Positions 46,301 through 60,300 are shown, counted from the first letter of the stretch. The stretch: 64,000 nt of DNA from Spizellomyces punctatus DAOM BR117 (GCF_000182565.1 NW_015971542.1:765736-829735), one strand, 5' to 3'. Program-made: numbers and translations. Notes: a model not told the origin generated them from the sequence alone.

Positions 46301-49300
46301 ACCTGTCGGAGAGAGTCGTCAAAGAAAACAGCCATTCGGTATTCCAGACCCTTTTGCACCTCCAAGTAATGTCGAATGGAAGATTCGATCTCTCGTAGCC
46401 GATTTCTGAAGAGCGACATTTGCGCAGCGTAAACATCTATAACCAACAGAAAAAGGAATCAGATCAAGAGGGATATGAAAGGGGTCAGAGATCCAGAAAT
46501 GCACCTCTCCGCATTCGCGTATTATCGTGTCCCGCCACCGTCGTTTGGTCACTACGTCTGAAATAAATGATTCGGGGAGACCATGCGAATGGAATCATCT
46601 TAACATTTTCCGCGCTGTCGCAATAACGGTAGTCCTGCGTAAACAGCCATTCTCGGGTATCATTCGCATCATGAGATGTATCCGGTGTCCCCTTTTCCGC
46701 GTCTCCCTCCATCCCCTGGCCCAATGATATGACCCTGACCTCGATTTCTGTGAATCCCATCTCTGACGCACTGAGATTCCATTTAATGGTAGACTTCCTA
46801 GTGAGCAGCTCCTCCTTTGGACGACGTTGCTTGATTAAATGTTGGATCCAAGTCATATCAACACCCATTTTTTCCGCACGACATCGAAGTCCAATCGCTC
46901 CGTTCCCTTCCTCGACTTCAGCTACGAAGCCAAGTAACAGAGGGTACATCGTGGTTACAAGTTGCAAGGTGCTGATCACACGGCCAAGCTTTTGCTTGGA
47001 AGGAGCTGGCCCAGTGCCCTCTTGGAAGATCTTGCCTCGACGGATGGGAAGGCTCGTCAATACGGACTGATACACTTGAGTGACCATGAAAAAGCGTTCC
47101 AAAGTATGCACACTCAAATTCAGGCAATTCATCGGTTCTGCCAAGCCAGAATAGAAAGGTCTTGGTGACTCTATCTTCAGCGTAACATGAATGCTTTGGG
47201 TTCGGAAGCCTTTGAACGAATCCCATATCTGGAGTAATCCACGTGGTAAGCAGAGTTATTAAAACATTGACCTCATCCACCGTGCGTATACCTCATATGG
47301 ATGTTCAGAACGACAAAACTCTGGTGCCCGTAGCACCAGATCGGTGTGGACCTTCCGAACCAGCGCTTCTTTCCGACCTTTAAGCTTCTGCTGTGGAAGG
47401 AAGTCAAAACCAAGAGCGATCCGTGCTCCGCCTGTCATTCTTGCAATCACATCTGCCTGACCACAGTCGATTCCCGAGGAGGAAGCAATCTCATGTCGAG
47501 CAGTTGGGAGGGAAAATGCCAATTCCCCACACTCTATTGTTATGTCTTCCCCAGCCTGCTCGCTACCGTTGATATCCACGCAAACACCGTCCTCCAAGCA
47601 AATATCCACGCCCTCGGTTCCCCAGTGCTTTCGTCGATCGAAATAAGGTGATGTCGAACCAAGGATGCGACATCGGATATCACCTCCTCCAGTGATATTG
47701 ATGACATTATGACCATGCAAAATGAGCCGAAGTTTATCCCACCAGCCGATAGGAGCACTAGGGTCGACGTTTGGCTTGGTGAATGTATCAAAGACGCCCA
47801 TCACGTCGGCAATTCCGGGTTCGGTTGCAGCGCCCCAGCACAATTGGATAGTTGAGGATGTTGTGATCGTGGTGTTAAATGAGGTATACAACTTTGTCGG
47901 GTTCACGGTTCGGCCTATTCGCAGCGGTTCCTCCGCAATCGGGTCAAGAGGAATATATACGGTACGCTTTGACTCGGTTCCGGACGCTTGTTCAGCGATA
48001 ATTAGCAATCCTTCTGTTTTCCAGCTGGAAGTAGCCGATTTTGGAATGTGCACGATGGGAAGCGGATAGTCTCTAATACGTAGAGACATTTCGCCTAAAT
48101 TGATTGTGACATCCCTCGGGATGAGATCGTCATAGAGTGCTCGGGCAGGGGTATTGGGATCCATTTTATGTAGAGACTCTTCGACAGTCGATGCAGGAAG
48201 AGAGGGAGCTGACAGGCGAACAGATAGGTCGGTGAAAACAGCAGTCATCAGTGGAGGGAACCAAGCGTCTGGATGAGCGTGTGAGTTCCGAATACGATCA
48301 AGCCAGGCTCGTGAGTTGAATTCCTGTAGCATCCACCAAGCATTTTCAACTTCAATAGTTTTCCTGTGGAAACAGCATTATCAATAATTATAACGAAATG
48401 TTGCTCCCGATGAGCACAAAAACGCACCCTGTTATGGGGTTATAGTGATATCGACCGTCATCCATGGCTCGTAAGGCGGCGGCTTTCTTCTGAAAGGCCT
48501 TATCACGAGCTAGGCGGCCTTCTTGTTCTTCGGATCCCAGTAGGTAATTTCGCGAGAGAGCTGATTCAAAAGGATCATCCATGAGTTTAACTACAATCCG
48601 AACAACGGTAATCATGATCACGGGAATCTTCTCTGGCACGACATGAGTACGGCCATGGGCAGAACAGTGGGTTTTCGCGCGCATTCCCAAATGCCTGATG
48701 AGTAATAATTTAATCCCTTTTTGCAAATTGATGGAGTTTTCAATGATCGTTGACATTTTGAATCCATAGGGGACCGTGAAGTTTAGAAAGTTGATCTCGC
48801 AATTGACGACAGTTGTGTGTCTGACGCCTCCATTTATGGCCGGCTTCTTCTCAATCTGAAAAGTTGCATCCTTCACCAGCAGGATTTGGCCATGTTTGGG
48901 CTGCTCATGTTCTAGTAGTACATCCAGAGTGGCCTTACTGAGGTCCACACGTGTCGCACCGTCGTCCGTTAAAGTGATTGTAATGGGATCGAAGATCAGA
49001 CGAACCGGCACTTCTTCTGGGAGGACAATGTTAAGTGTTACCCTATCAATAGTAACCATGCCTCGTTGCTTATTTCGCGACGGTACTGCTTCCACGTCAT
49101 GGTTCTCCGCCTTCTCCACACTGAAAAGCTTCGCAAGCTTGACACAAAATAATGTGGCCATCAGACCTACATAGAATGTTTTCATACTAAAGTGTATGGT
49201 GACTTCGTCAATCTTTAAGTTTGGGCCGGTGGGAAACTCACTCGGCTCTGCGTCAACATATAACTCCAGTCGACGTACGTCCAAGACAACGTCTTCTCTG

Positions 49301-51771
49301 GTCCCAGTGGCGAGAGCGTTCGTATCAGAATGACCTTCTTCATTTAATTCACAATCACTGATACTCCGTAACCGGATATCATTCACCTCCAAGCGGCTCG
49401 AATATCGCGTCGCTGTTGTAGTTGTTGTTGTCCTTGCTGTTCTTGACTTTTCCCTTTTGTCGCCCTCTCCCGTGTTACGCGAGCTCTGCAACAATACGTT
49501 CTCTATCCGCAGAGCCAGCGCATTTTTCGTATCCTCCCCAACGACAAGGCAGCGGATTGGAGCGGTGGCGATTTGCGAATAGATGCTTATTTCGAAGTTG
49601 GATGGCTGATTGGGAGTTGGGCCTGCACGTTTCTTGGGCATAGGAGGAAGCGTCATGATCATAGAGCTGAGAGACGCCATAAGGGTGAAATAGTCGATAC
49701 ACCCTCCACATGTCAACCGCGAAAGATCCACTGTGGTTTCCCCAATTTTACCGTTCACGTTAACATGGAACCGTGGAATGCCTTGGTCGTTTCCGCCGGG
49801 AGGTACTAAGTGAATAACCAGATGTATGTTACGCATCGCAAATAGTACATCACGCAGTTCCGGTGGTGTTTCGTTTATATCATCGTGGCTTCCGCGAGTC
49901 ACTGCTATTCGTAGGCGTTCGATATTAAAGGATGTCTCAACAACTAGTGGAAGTTCCTGTCCTCCACGGGTCTCAGAACCCTTGTGTCCCTCTTCCATGG
50001 ACGCTGGTTGGGCAACAACCTTGATTTTCATCTGTATGTCGTTCAGGGCAATCGCCACGAAAGCAGTCTCATTAGAGGTGATTGAGGTTTGATAGCTGGT
50101 AATTTCGGTCACTAGCATGGGACGCGACACTTCCAGATCGGCAGTTGGACGAAAATGGCGAAGTAAACCTATCGAGATCCTGATTATCTTGGCAGTACTC
50201 GTCTTTTTTATTGTGGTTGTAGGAGGTTTGGAAGGAGTGTGCGTTCGTTCTCTTGAAAGCCAATAAAAGAGGCATAACAATTCATCGGAAAGGGCAATCC
50301 GGGGGGTATCAATGAAGCATTTCATTCCGATATCGAGCCAATAAGGCGGTTCCGTATTCTCTCTTATTCGCCGTGGTTTCATATCCGGTAAGGGGAACTG
50401 CAGGTCAAGGCAGAGTGCACGAATGAACAGCAAGTGCCAAGTCGGATGGTCCATATTCTTAAAGTGGAACAAGTCTACATAGATGCCGCTGACCGCAAGT
50501 TTCAAGATGATGCAACGAGGATGGCCACTCTCATCCTGTAAATTACATGACAAGGATATGTTGCTGGCCGTGATGAGTAACGACGGAAAAACGTTCTCTC
50601 TCTGGTAATCACGAAGCCCGTCCGCTGCTGACGGGTTGAATGTGACGGAGGTTCTCGTACACACAACATGAACAGAGGGCTTAATATCGACCATTGCAGC
50701 CAGCTTCCATGGGAGACTCGCCAGTTGAAGGATCGCAACCTTCACGTCCATGTCTTCCTGCTCATCTCGGCCCACTGGCCCCGACATATGCAGCTGATCA
50801 GAATCCAGTTTTTCGAGACCGTGCCTATGCCTCGAAGTTGGTATGCTTTCCGGGAGATCTTCTCCGTTTTGAACCTCGTCGTGCAGTCTTCGACCGATAG
50901 AATCAATAATCCGTCCCAAATCACTGGCTGACACGCAAATGCCATTGAGTCGTATTTCCAGGTGAGGACGCTCAATACGGCCCAGCACTGAAATATGCGC
51001 TAAGAAGCTGATCGTGCTGGTGCTATCCGCAACGAGAAGTTGAATCGGCACCTCGGTCGAAGGAGAATGTCCTGTTACGACAAAGGGTGATATAGTGAGG
51101 ATACACGAGAAGTTCGGTGGTCGCACTTTTGGTTTTACGGCATCCGCCGGTTCTTCCCATCCATCAGAATCCAAAGCAAATTCAAGACTATCTTGGTGGT
51201 AACGTAGCATCTCTTCTCCGTCCTGTCGGTGGATCGAAACATCCAAATCATCGATACGGATGTCCACTATTTGAGAAAAGATGTGTATAAAACTATTTCG
51301 CAGCATTCGCCCCAATTTATCCAGACTCTGTCGTAAAAGCTGAACTCGAGCATATCGAGAAGGCTGTGATCGTCCAGATATGACGGCCTGGTCGGTTGTG
51401 CACAAGATCACCTTTGGCGTCGTCACCCGGAGACTGATCCAGGAAGATCGCTTTTTAGTAGGTCGGTGAAATTCCACCCACAAAAGATCTACATGTAATT
51501 GCACCAGTTGTAGACGACGATGCCCATTATTCTTCCCTCCCCGTTTGGCTCTAGCATGTCGAATAGATTCAGCGAGACTCTGTTCAAATCCTGCGAATTG
51601 GTGTGATGGTGCATACGATACTCCAGACACAGATGTCAAGCTGATGCCCGCAACGCTAAAGCCAAACCGGTTCTTGATTTCCTTCAACACACGGCTCCAC
51701 AATAGTTTGAAAAATACATAAGTCACAAAACCCAGGGCTATCGGTAGAATGAAATGCGGTAGTGCCGCCAT
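43316..51771 (-). CDS. BLTP2: Bridge-like lipid transfer protein BLTP2 (Hobbit / FMP27)
   Basis: Seven exons: 48428-51771, 47292-48363, 46505-47228, 46303-46436, 46138-46237, 43795-46076, 43316-43738, all in frame, 2,692 residues. Proteins of this family form a long hydrophobic groove of repeating beta modules that carries lipids between ER and plasma membrane. It begins with an ER anchor helix (HFILPIALGFVTYVFFKLLW) followed by Hobbit-type N-terminal strands. The conserved WWDKLRLILHGH, RILGSTSPYFDRRKHWGTEG block and the segment IWDSFKGFRTQSIHVTLKIE correspond to FMP27 family motifs. The C-terminal part has the coiled coil LNQ-rich helix pair (RNRLREIESSIRHYLEVQKG) and the Apt1-like end (FRMPTLEFRNKTWTWLDFLD), closing with a basic tail. 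Confidence 0.92.
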
Positions 51772-52404
51772 GTTTGTGGGCAGACGATCCGAGGATTATC
51801 TTCTAAAATCAACACTTAATGGGCTGTAACGTGGAGCCGGTCGCTCTGGCCTCGCAGTGGGAATTACTCACATGTCATAGAGCTTTCCGTTTCCCCCAAC
51901 CCATTCAACTGCCATCTCTCCAAATCTTGTAATCCCACGAATAGGTGCAGGTTGGAACTTCTTGCTTGGGGGGCTCAGCTTCGCGTCTTTGACGTGATAA
52001 TCAACCGATCAGCTATGGAACCCTTAATCCTTTGGTTTACACATCATTGCCTAGTCATTCCGAATAAACAAGAGTTGCAAAGGCTGGGGAGGGCAAGGTT
52101 AAGGAGCGAACATATTCGCATTTGCCAACAACAAAAACATCCAAAAAATCTTGTAATTTGAAAGGACGGGGATGCAAAGTGAAGAATGACCAAGTGGGTA
52201 AATTCATTGGAGCATCAACTATCAACAAGCTGACTGTTGTATAGGGGTCTATAGGGGTCAATGACAGCAAAAGTCATCTAAACAAGAATAAAGTTGAACC
52301 TTAAAATAGATTTGATTTGTGGCTAGACCTTTTAACTTGAGCTTAAAAACCAAATCCCGGTCCCCAGGAATTTGACCGACAAAAAAGCCCTGGGCAATCA
52401 AGAA
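51772..52404. other. Divergent region, BLTP2 / seven-helix protein
   Basis: 633 bases. Holds a perfect tandem 10-base repeat at 52240-52259 with two AGGGG cores. No gene seen. Confidence 0.45.
52240..52259 (+). repeat. Tandem TATAGGGGTC x2
   Basis: Two perfect adjacent copies of a 10-base unit, each with AGGGG, the core of fungal stress-response elements. It lies 145 bases before the seven-helix protein ATG. Confidence 0.6.
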
Positions 52405-53430
52405 ATGTACCTCGTTGATGATCCCGCCTGTGTCTATGGCCCCGCAACAAATAGCTCAACGTTTGAGGGACCTATTGGGTCTTATCACGGAGCCTCTAGA
52501 GCTTGTAAAGGCGTCAACCTTCGCTGGCTCACCACTCTTATTCCATGTATAACGATCGCTACAAACATCGTCAACGCTTACTTTTCATATCACCTTCTGC
52601 TGGCCCGACGAAGGACTAAATACAACGGACTGCTGTTTCTGCTCCCAATCGTGGCAATTTGTGGTTCAATCTTTGACTTGATGGCGGGAATAACTTACTT
52701 TCATATGTGGGGAAATCCTGACGTGTCCCACCTCTCTAAAGTTTGCTACTTCCTTGGCAGCTTTATGATTGCGTGGGTGCAAGAGTTTCGCATGGATTTC
52801 CTCCTTGTAGCGTATGGGAGACCCAGGTCCTTTGCGCGAAAGGCAGTGATTGCCAACACTCTTATCGGCATTGTGCTCGCTGCGCTGACCCTCGCCTCTT
52901 GGTTTCTCGGAAGGTACGGACGAGCCGTCCCTTTCGGCTACGGACTACCGTAAGTAGATATTGGGTTAACAGGAATTAATGGTGGCTAAGGATATCACTC
53001 TCTGATTTTCAGCTATGCGATTTGGTTGGCTTGGGTCACAGCAATTGATTGCCTATTATCAGTAGCTTTGCTACGCATGTCGTACCAGCAAACGGCCTTG
53101 CTGAGATCGTATGATAAGTTAACGATATCTGAAGTCCAAACCTTTGCGCATCGTTTCAAGATTGCCGCCGTGGCTCAACTGCTGGTCATCGTCATTGCGA
53201 CTGTGTTCTTTCAGTTTTCGTCTGGGAACAATACGATGGGTTATAGTTTGGGGATGTTGACCACATTAAGTGTTCCAGCGCAGATATCGGTTATCATCTA
53301 TTCAATATGGACTTTACAATCCATGGAACGTGCTCGAACTGGTGCTCCTCGTGTGAACCCATCAACGAAGCGGTCACTGCAATTTCTGAACGTGACCGAT
53401 TCCGCAAGGACGGCCACCAGGACGACGTAG
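52405..53430 (+). CDS. Orphan seven-transmembrane (GPCR-like) protein
   Basis: Two exons: 52405-52949 and 53013-53430, 320 residues from ATG 52405. Seven hydrophobic helices are visible: about residues 35-60 (LTTLIPCITIATNIVNAYF), 72-98 (GLLFLLPIVAICGSIFDLMA), 108-132 (FLGSFMIAWVQEF), 140-163 (AVIANTLIGIVLAALTLASW), 182-205 (AIWLAWVTAIDCLLSVALLR), 232-255 (AAVAQLLVIVIATVFFQF) and 262-287 (LGMLTTLSVPAQISVIIYSI). The N-terminus is short with an N-glycosylation sequon (NSST), and the tail is basic and Ser/Thr-rich. This is receptor-like topology, but no classical GPCR motif (DRY, NPxxY) is seen and no family is recognised. Similar orphan 7TM sets are known in chytrids. Confidence 0.72.
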
Positions 53431-53695
53431 GATGCCTTGTTTGCTCACAAGTAACGCGCAGTGAGTGGTTGGGAGGCACGTGACCAAGCGTTTCGTCGTC
53501 GTCGTCGTGCTTTTTAAGAGCGTTGGCCGACGTTGTTGAAAAGGAGAACGTTGCCAGATGGGTAATGAAAGGAACGCTGCTGAGGGCTTTGGTTTGTAGA
53601 GATCTCGGGCTGGAGCAGGACATGCGAACGGCGATGGGCCACCAAATAGTGCAGTGTACTATGCATCTAATACCTTCATAATAGTTGATAATTAT

Positions 53696-54351
53696 TTAAT
53701 AGCTATTCGCATCTAGTATTGTAGAGGCTTTCTGCCATATAGTTTCACCCCAACATTGCTGTGTATCTTTATCCATTCTGCATTTTCGATGCATGCACTC
53801 GGTTGGGGTAATGCCAGTATCACGTGATGCACCTTCCATCTCGCCCCAACAGTCTTCTCCTGGTTTCCCCTCGTTGCGGCCTTGCGAAAGACAACCTCGA
53901 TAATGCAGCAGGATTGTTGCGTCTTGTAGGTATGTATGGAGTGCGTTCAGAGTAGCGCATGGTTCAATGCGGTCATAATAGCTTTCGCCTAACCTGCCGG
54001 CTATCGCCTTACTTAGGAACAGGATGAGTGGACTGTAGTCAAATAACAGATTCAATCAAACAATCTAGACCGAACTTACTCGAGAGAAGAGTTTGGCTGG
54101 TACAACGTGCCAACCGGGAGTAACCATTCTGGGTTATCTGGTGTGGTAGCAGGGGGCGCGGACGATCTAAGGTAAAGGACGTACAATTCAACTACTATCG
54201 AATACATTCTTGGGCAGTTCAGTCTGTAGCCAGTATGACCATAGTGGGCCGAGTTCGTTGTAACTACCAACTTCATAAAGACATGAGCCGCAAATATACC
54301 TGAAACCACCCGTGAATCGCGAATAGTCTCGACGACTGTGCTCACCCGCAT
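53696..54351 (-). CDS. Hypothetical protein (about 202 aa)
   Basis: Two exons: 54080-54351 and 53696-54032, joined in frame by a GTAAGT donor and a TACAG acceptor with a 47-base intron. The product has Cys- and Tyr-rich stretches (AHYGHTGYRLNCPRMYS, SYYDRIEPCATLNALHTY, DATILLHYRGCLSQG) and a Cys-rich end (CMHRKCRMDKDTQQCWGE). No signal peptide or known domain. The start codon is 35 bases from that of the divergent Set9-like gene, which is unusually tight, so a start further downstream (for example an internal Met near residue 26) may be correct. Family unknown. Confidence 0.4.
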
Positions 54352-54386
54352 CTGTTTTCTTTCCGTACTATGATAGGAGAGCGAAT

Positions 54387-57300
54387 ATGACAACGGCGCT
54401 TACCAAAACTATTTTGGCTACGCCAGAGACAGACCTCGACCATGTTCACTCATCCATCTCTTCATCTGCTGTCGGTCCTGGGTCCAGATTACGCGGTTCG
54501 TTAGTCCATCGTAAGGTTCTACAGTCCTCCTCTGGCGACACGGCCGTGCAGACGTCCACTGCGGGGCGTAGGGTGTCACGCTTACGAGCAGAGAGAGGAA
54601 CTACGGTAGATTCAGAAGGGTCAAATGATGCATCTACATCCTCTTCCGTGTCTTGTGGGCGTAGACGGTTGGAATTTGTGGACCTCTCCGATTATGATGA
54701 TGTCCTCTGTGACATTCTTTTGGACTCGGTCTATCTAGGTTTCCGCACTCACAAGATGAACGGGGAATACTACGGGGTCCCTGAGCAGGGTCACGCACGT
54801 CTATCTAAATCCGGCTCAGAGGGTCAGAGGCAACGGCCTGCTGGGATTGATCGCACTCGGATTGATAGTGACGCCTTGGCAGCTGTAGTTGTGGATATTG
54901 TTAGGGACCAGATTCTTGAGAATAAAAGCATCGATAGTGCCTCTACAGCGCTAATGAAGTGCCTGATCGGACCGGCCTCTATCAAATGGTATGCTGGCTC
55001 AATGGTGTGGCCCATACCCTTATCATTATTATTCATTTTAATCTCCTTTCCAAAGTGACGGGGCGCCATCCTCCGTCATTAAACGGTCTTTTCAAGCTTT
55101 TCGGCCTTTTTTTGAAGGTAGATCTAGAGACCAGCTAGAAGACTTCCGAGAGTGAGAATGACAGTCTTTGTTTGGTTCTGAAAACGACCAAAAGCTGACG
55201 TTGAATAATACTTGCAGTCATGCAAAGCGGTATTTGGGCATGTATCATCCTGCTGCTGGTTACGAGATTGCGCAGACATCCCGGTATAAGTCATCGGGCA
55301 AAGTTGAAGCATGCATTATAGCTACACGAGAATTCAATGCTGGAGATCAAATCCCACATTGCACTGGTGTTATCGCTGAGCTGGATGAGGATGACGAAGA
55401 GTACCTCGTGAACAGAGACTTTAGCGTCATGTTTTCAACAAAGAAGGATTGCATGTGTCTGTTCCTTGGGCCAGCACGATTCGTGAATCATGATTGCGAT
55501 CCAAACTGCAAGGTAAATATGTAGAGATCAGAACTGAATGTGAATTTTACTGGGTTGATAACTGGTGATTTTGAACGTCCAGTTCATTTTGCTTAATGAG
55601 CGTGCCAATCTCATTTGCTTCAAAGTGCTGAGGGACATAAAAGTAGGCGAGGAATTAACGACATTCTACGGAAGTAACTACTTTGGAGAAGATAATAAGG
55701 AATGTTTATGTGAAACATGCGAAAGGTACTTGGACACGAAACAGCTCTTGATAGGAACATCTTCTTATCCGGATGGTAAATAGACTTCAAAAAGGGGGAT
55801 TCACACCAGCTGATTCACTGTCAGGCGTCCTTGGTGACGATGAATACGAGAAGCCCATAGTGGCTAAGCTCCGAAGGAATCAAGCCCGTACCCAAACCTG
55901 GTCCTATTATCGGAATGTTTTCGCGGGTATTGATTTTGGCGATAAAGGCAATGGCAGTGATGTGGACATGGATGGTTCTGCTAAATGTGGCACCTGTGGT
56001 GGTGAGCTTACGGAGGACGATCTAGCTGCCCCTCATTTTCGTACGTCGAAGAATGCACCCACAGGCGCGAAAACGTTGGGTAGTAAAGAATGCCAGCGTT
56101 GCGTTCGTCATATGAGAATCTTTGGGGTGAAGTGGCCCACCCGAAAGACAAAGAAGGGGCGACTGCCGAATCTCTTAACGAACATGATCGAAAAGGTGCA
56201 CATCCTACTCCGATTGAAGCTATCCTTGAATCCATTCTAATTCGTATTCTACGACGTAGAGCACTGGAATAAATCCAAGATCAGGCTCCCGAAGGAAGTC
56301 AAGTGGCACCCCAGCTACCTCACGAATCTCTGGAAAGCTACCCTCTCAGGCAATCGAAGGAAGAGGTCGGTCTCGATCACGATCAGTCATGACGTCTGAG
56401 GATAGTGATGGCCAAAAAGAACGCCGCTCGACTTCGGTTAGCCTAAACTCGTCAAGATTGCAAGCTGTCGAAGCGGCTGGTATGGACTGTTTCTCAGAGT
56501 GTTCGATAACATTTCTTCACACATTACTTTCATAGACGGTCTGAGAGACGATTTGGGGTCTGATATCCTCGATAGCATCCGTAGGGCGAGACGTACCAAG
56601 CGACAAGAGGGAAAATATTTCGAAATGCTCCATGGACCAGAAACCAAAGTATGAAATTGTCTAGACTAAATTTGCACCTTAACATATTTCTCACAAGTCT
56701 GTACTTTTAGCGCAAGCGCGATGCCGCCATCCAAAAGCGGGAAGAAGTCGCAAAAGTACCCGGAAAACTTGTGCCAGACCGTGGGTGTTCCCTTCAAGTG
56801 CAGACTTCCCCATCGTTTTGCAGGTATTCACAGAAAATGGTTGCTTTTTCCTAGTCGATCAAGTACATGCTGTCTTCGTCTATCCGGACGATGCCGCTTA
56901 CCCGTATTGGTGGCCAGCAATGGTGAGGTGCAGATGATCAGCTTCGTTATCATGAAACTAGCACTCATCGGATGCTTTACACCTCTAGGTGGTGCCGATT
57001 TCGGAGATCGATGAGAGCATGCCAGAGGTCGAGCGACCGAACCAGAGGATTGTTTCATACTTCGAGAACCATTCGTTGTAAGTCCGCGTGAGTTAAATGT
57101 GCAATATGGCCGATCTTCCTTTACAACTTCGACGATACAGTTCAGCGGTGGATCCGCAAGAAATACGCTTGTTCATCCCAGATGAGGAGCCATATCTCAC
57201 GTTTTCAAAAATCCCCGGATTTGGTAATGACAAGGCGGTGAAAAAAGCGTTAAGATTCATCGAAACTGGAACGTGCAAAGGATGGCACTGGAAAAAATGG

Positions 57301-60300
57301 GGTCTCAGCGCAAAGCTGAAAACCGATGATGCCAACGGGAAAAAGCGATCTGGAAAGGTTCGGTCAAGGGGATGCCCAATTCCTTGCCCTTTCACTAATG
57401 ATGGAACTTCCACTCACTCCAGAGCGTGAGGAAAAGTGATCCTGGGTCCCTCCGTCGAGCAGTGCATAATAGCCGAGAATACTCTGAAGGTCCAGCTGCA
57501 CTGATTTCTGGTTCCGAGAGTGAGGCTAGAATATCTAGACGGCGGCGAGGAGGACGTGCAGCAGAGACATCCGGAAAGAGTGCGTGTTGAAGTTTAATTC
57601 TTCTTTTTGTGGATCCCGTTTTGAAATGTCCAGGTTCTATCCTGCAGATAAGAGTGCATCCGCTACTCCACCTGAACTTGAATCTGTGGATCAGGCCCAA
57701 GACAATGTGTCTGACGGCCCTCTGCCCGTCTTGCGAACCGTTCCGCGACGCTTGCGGTCGTCATTGCAGATGGGTGCGAGCAATCATGGCAGAATCTCTG
57801 ACGTCGCATCCATAGATGGTGGGGACTTTCATGGTGAGGAGCTGGTTGACGTGGAAGGCATTTCCGACAGTGCAACTCCTGCCGATGAAGAACATGCGAC
57901 ATTCGAATCGGCCGATGTGTCTGCGTCTGGGCTTATTATTTCAGACGTTGCCAGGGATACGATTTCTGCCGAACAAACTGGTTCATCCTTCATAGCAGAA
58001 AACAAAGCGCTATGCACCGTTTCGCCGTCAAAACAATCAGACGGCTTGTTCCCTGAGACCCTTTCTTCAGACGAGGAAGAGGAAGAAGATGAAGTGGTTC
58101 TAGTTCATGTAAAAACATTATCACAACGATGGGACGGTCTAGCGGCGCGTGGTCGATTCAGGGACGTCATGAATTCCCCCTTCACTCAATTTGCGCCGAT
58201 CTTGGCGAAGCATGCCAGCCGGCGCCCTGCGCGTGTGTCAACTGCACAAACACTGGAACCAAGTCAGCCAGTGGATGAGAGTACTATGCTGACTGCCGCT
58301 GGAAGGCAGGTTCTTCCGAATGTTTTGCGACGGTTGACATTGCATGACCATGACAATAAGGGTCCTGGTGGTGACGATGTCCTATCTACATTTACCGTCT
58401 ACCAATCTAGAAAGCCGGCTGTCGCTACCGAGAGTTGTCCGGTGAGGAATTCACCAGAAGGACGCTTTGCCCTGCAAAAGGATGGGAACGATGGAGATGT
58501 TCCTTGTTCTGGTGATATGGCACTTGCTCACAATATCCGTTGTACACAATCCCGACCATTTCAAATCGATCAATTATCAACGTCCTCTCAGTATATGACC
58601 GAGCGCACATCAAGTCAAAACCAGCCATGTTATCGAAGAGGAGACTGGGTGATAGCAGAGATAGACGTCAAGTGGTACGTGGCGCGAATCGTTGATATTG
58701 CTGTCAACGATGAGTCCTATCTGCTGCACTTTTGGGGCAAGCCAGTTAGGTAAGTTATCGCAGATCCCTTATATCAATCACGGCTATTGTAAATATATGT
58801 TTCCGTACAAACAGCGCTGAGAAATGGGTAAGCTCTCTCTTCATGCGCCCGTTGAAAGAGCGAGTTGTAGCAAAAATGCAACCAGAATGCGCAGATGGTA
58901 ACGTAACGCACGGCCCTCCTGTAACTTTGCTGGCCCTTTTAACACAAAATTGCGGCATAGGGTTTCAGACGTGCCAGGTGGAGCAAGAGCTCGATCGGAT
59001 TTGGGACAGCATGTCGTCCGCAGGTACGTCTCAACCTTTCTTCAGTCTCGTTGCATTGTCTCATACATGTGTCAGTACCGGCTAGCGGTTGTGATAGAGG
59101 ACTGATCAATGTCAGTACTGGAAGTAGCGGCAAACAGCGGTCTCGTTTCTGCGACGGTACATTAGTCAGTCCACAGCAATCTGGTCGAAACGACTCTGAT
59201 GGACCTCACCGCGATTTGACAAAATGCTCAGGAAGACAGGAGAGTCTCGATCGAAAATTGAAAAACATTACAGCTGCCGACGTTTTATGGACTCGCGGTG
59301 ATTATGGGTTTGCGAAGAATCCCCGGAACAGAGCCATACGCTGGCGTCCAAGTACGGCATATGCACAATACCTACGAAAATGGCAGCAGAGACCGGAAAA
59401 GGCCTCGAGTGATTCAGAGGATGAAGATGTTCGGTTTACACAAACTCGTTCAAACCAATATCGTTGTCGTTCACGGAGCGTCAGTTCGGCGTCTGACGAT
59501 GGGCGGTGTGCACGATCGAAGCGCTTGAGGCATTCTTCTAGAGAACAATATGGTAACTCATCCATACCCGGCAAATCCCAAGGCAGAACTGCTGATGAAT
59601 CACCTTATGTTATTCCACCAACGTGCCTTCAAGGCGGAGTACAACGTAAGCGATTTTAGCCAGACGCCCTTCTTATCTGTACCTGGATTTGACCCGAGCT
59701 CTCCTACAGCGAGAGATAAAGCACGAATTTGCAGATTCTATTCCGGTCATCCAAAATCCTGTAAATATGGAGAGCGCTGCTGGTATGATCCTTTGGTCCG
59801 TCAGCTGGTGTGACAGGCAGCGGCTAATGAAGCACTTTGGTCACGTCACAGGAATCGTCATCTGGAGCCCAATGACTCGATCAATCCTGGGACTCATCAT
59901 AGGATGTCTTCTGGTAGAGCACAAGAAGATCTAATGGAATCCGATTCGGCGGTACTGAATATCGAGGCGTGCTTTCCTCTATCCCATGGAACTGAACCAA
60001 ATACCCCGTCAAGACTATCTAAATTGACTGCTGTCAATGTCGCGGATGCACCAGCTGCATTTCCGGTGGCGCTTTTGATTCCCGAATGCACCGACGTTAT
60101 AGACCCTAGGACATCCACCGCATTCGGTCCGGGGTATGTACCCAATCCAGGACCGATTGCAGTGCAGAACGGCAACATTTCAGCATGCAACGACTCACCG
60201 ATCAAAGAGGACCGATATGAGAAGAACAAGCAGGTTTTTTACCAAGCGGTACCTGAGATAGACCCGGATCAAGAGGTGTCTACATACCTCACTCAGGTAC

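Noticed and set aside
56240-56400. Frame beginning [13 protein letters not shown] as a possible separate exon or gene start
   Set aside because: The 56196-56259 intron joins the Set9 frame to a different frame that continues through all later exons, which explains the region better.
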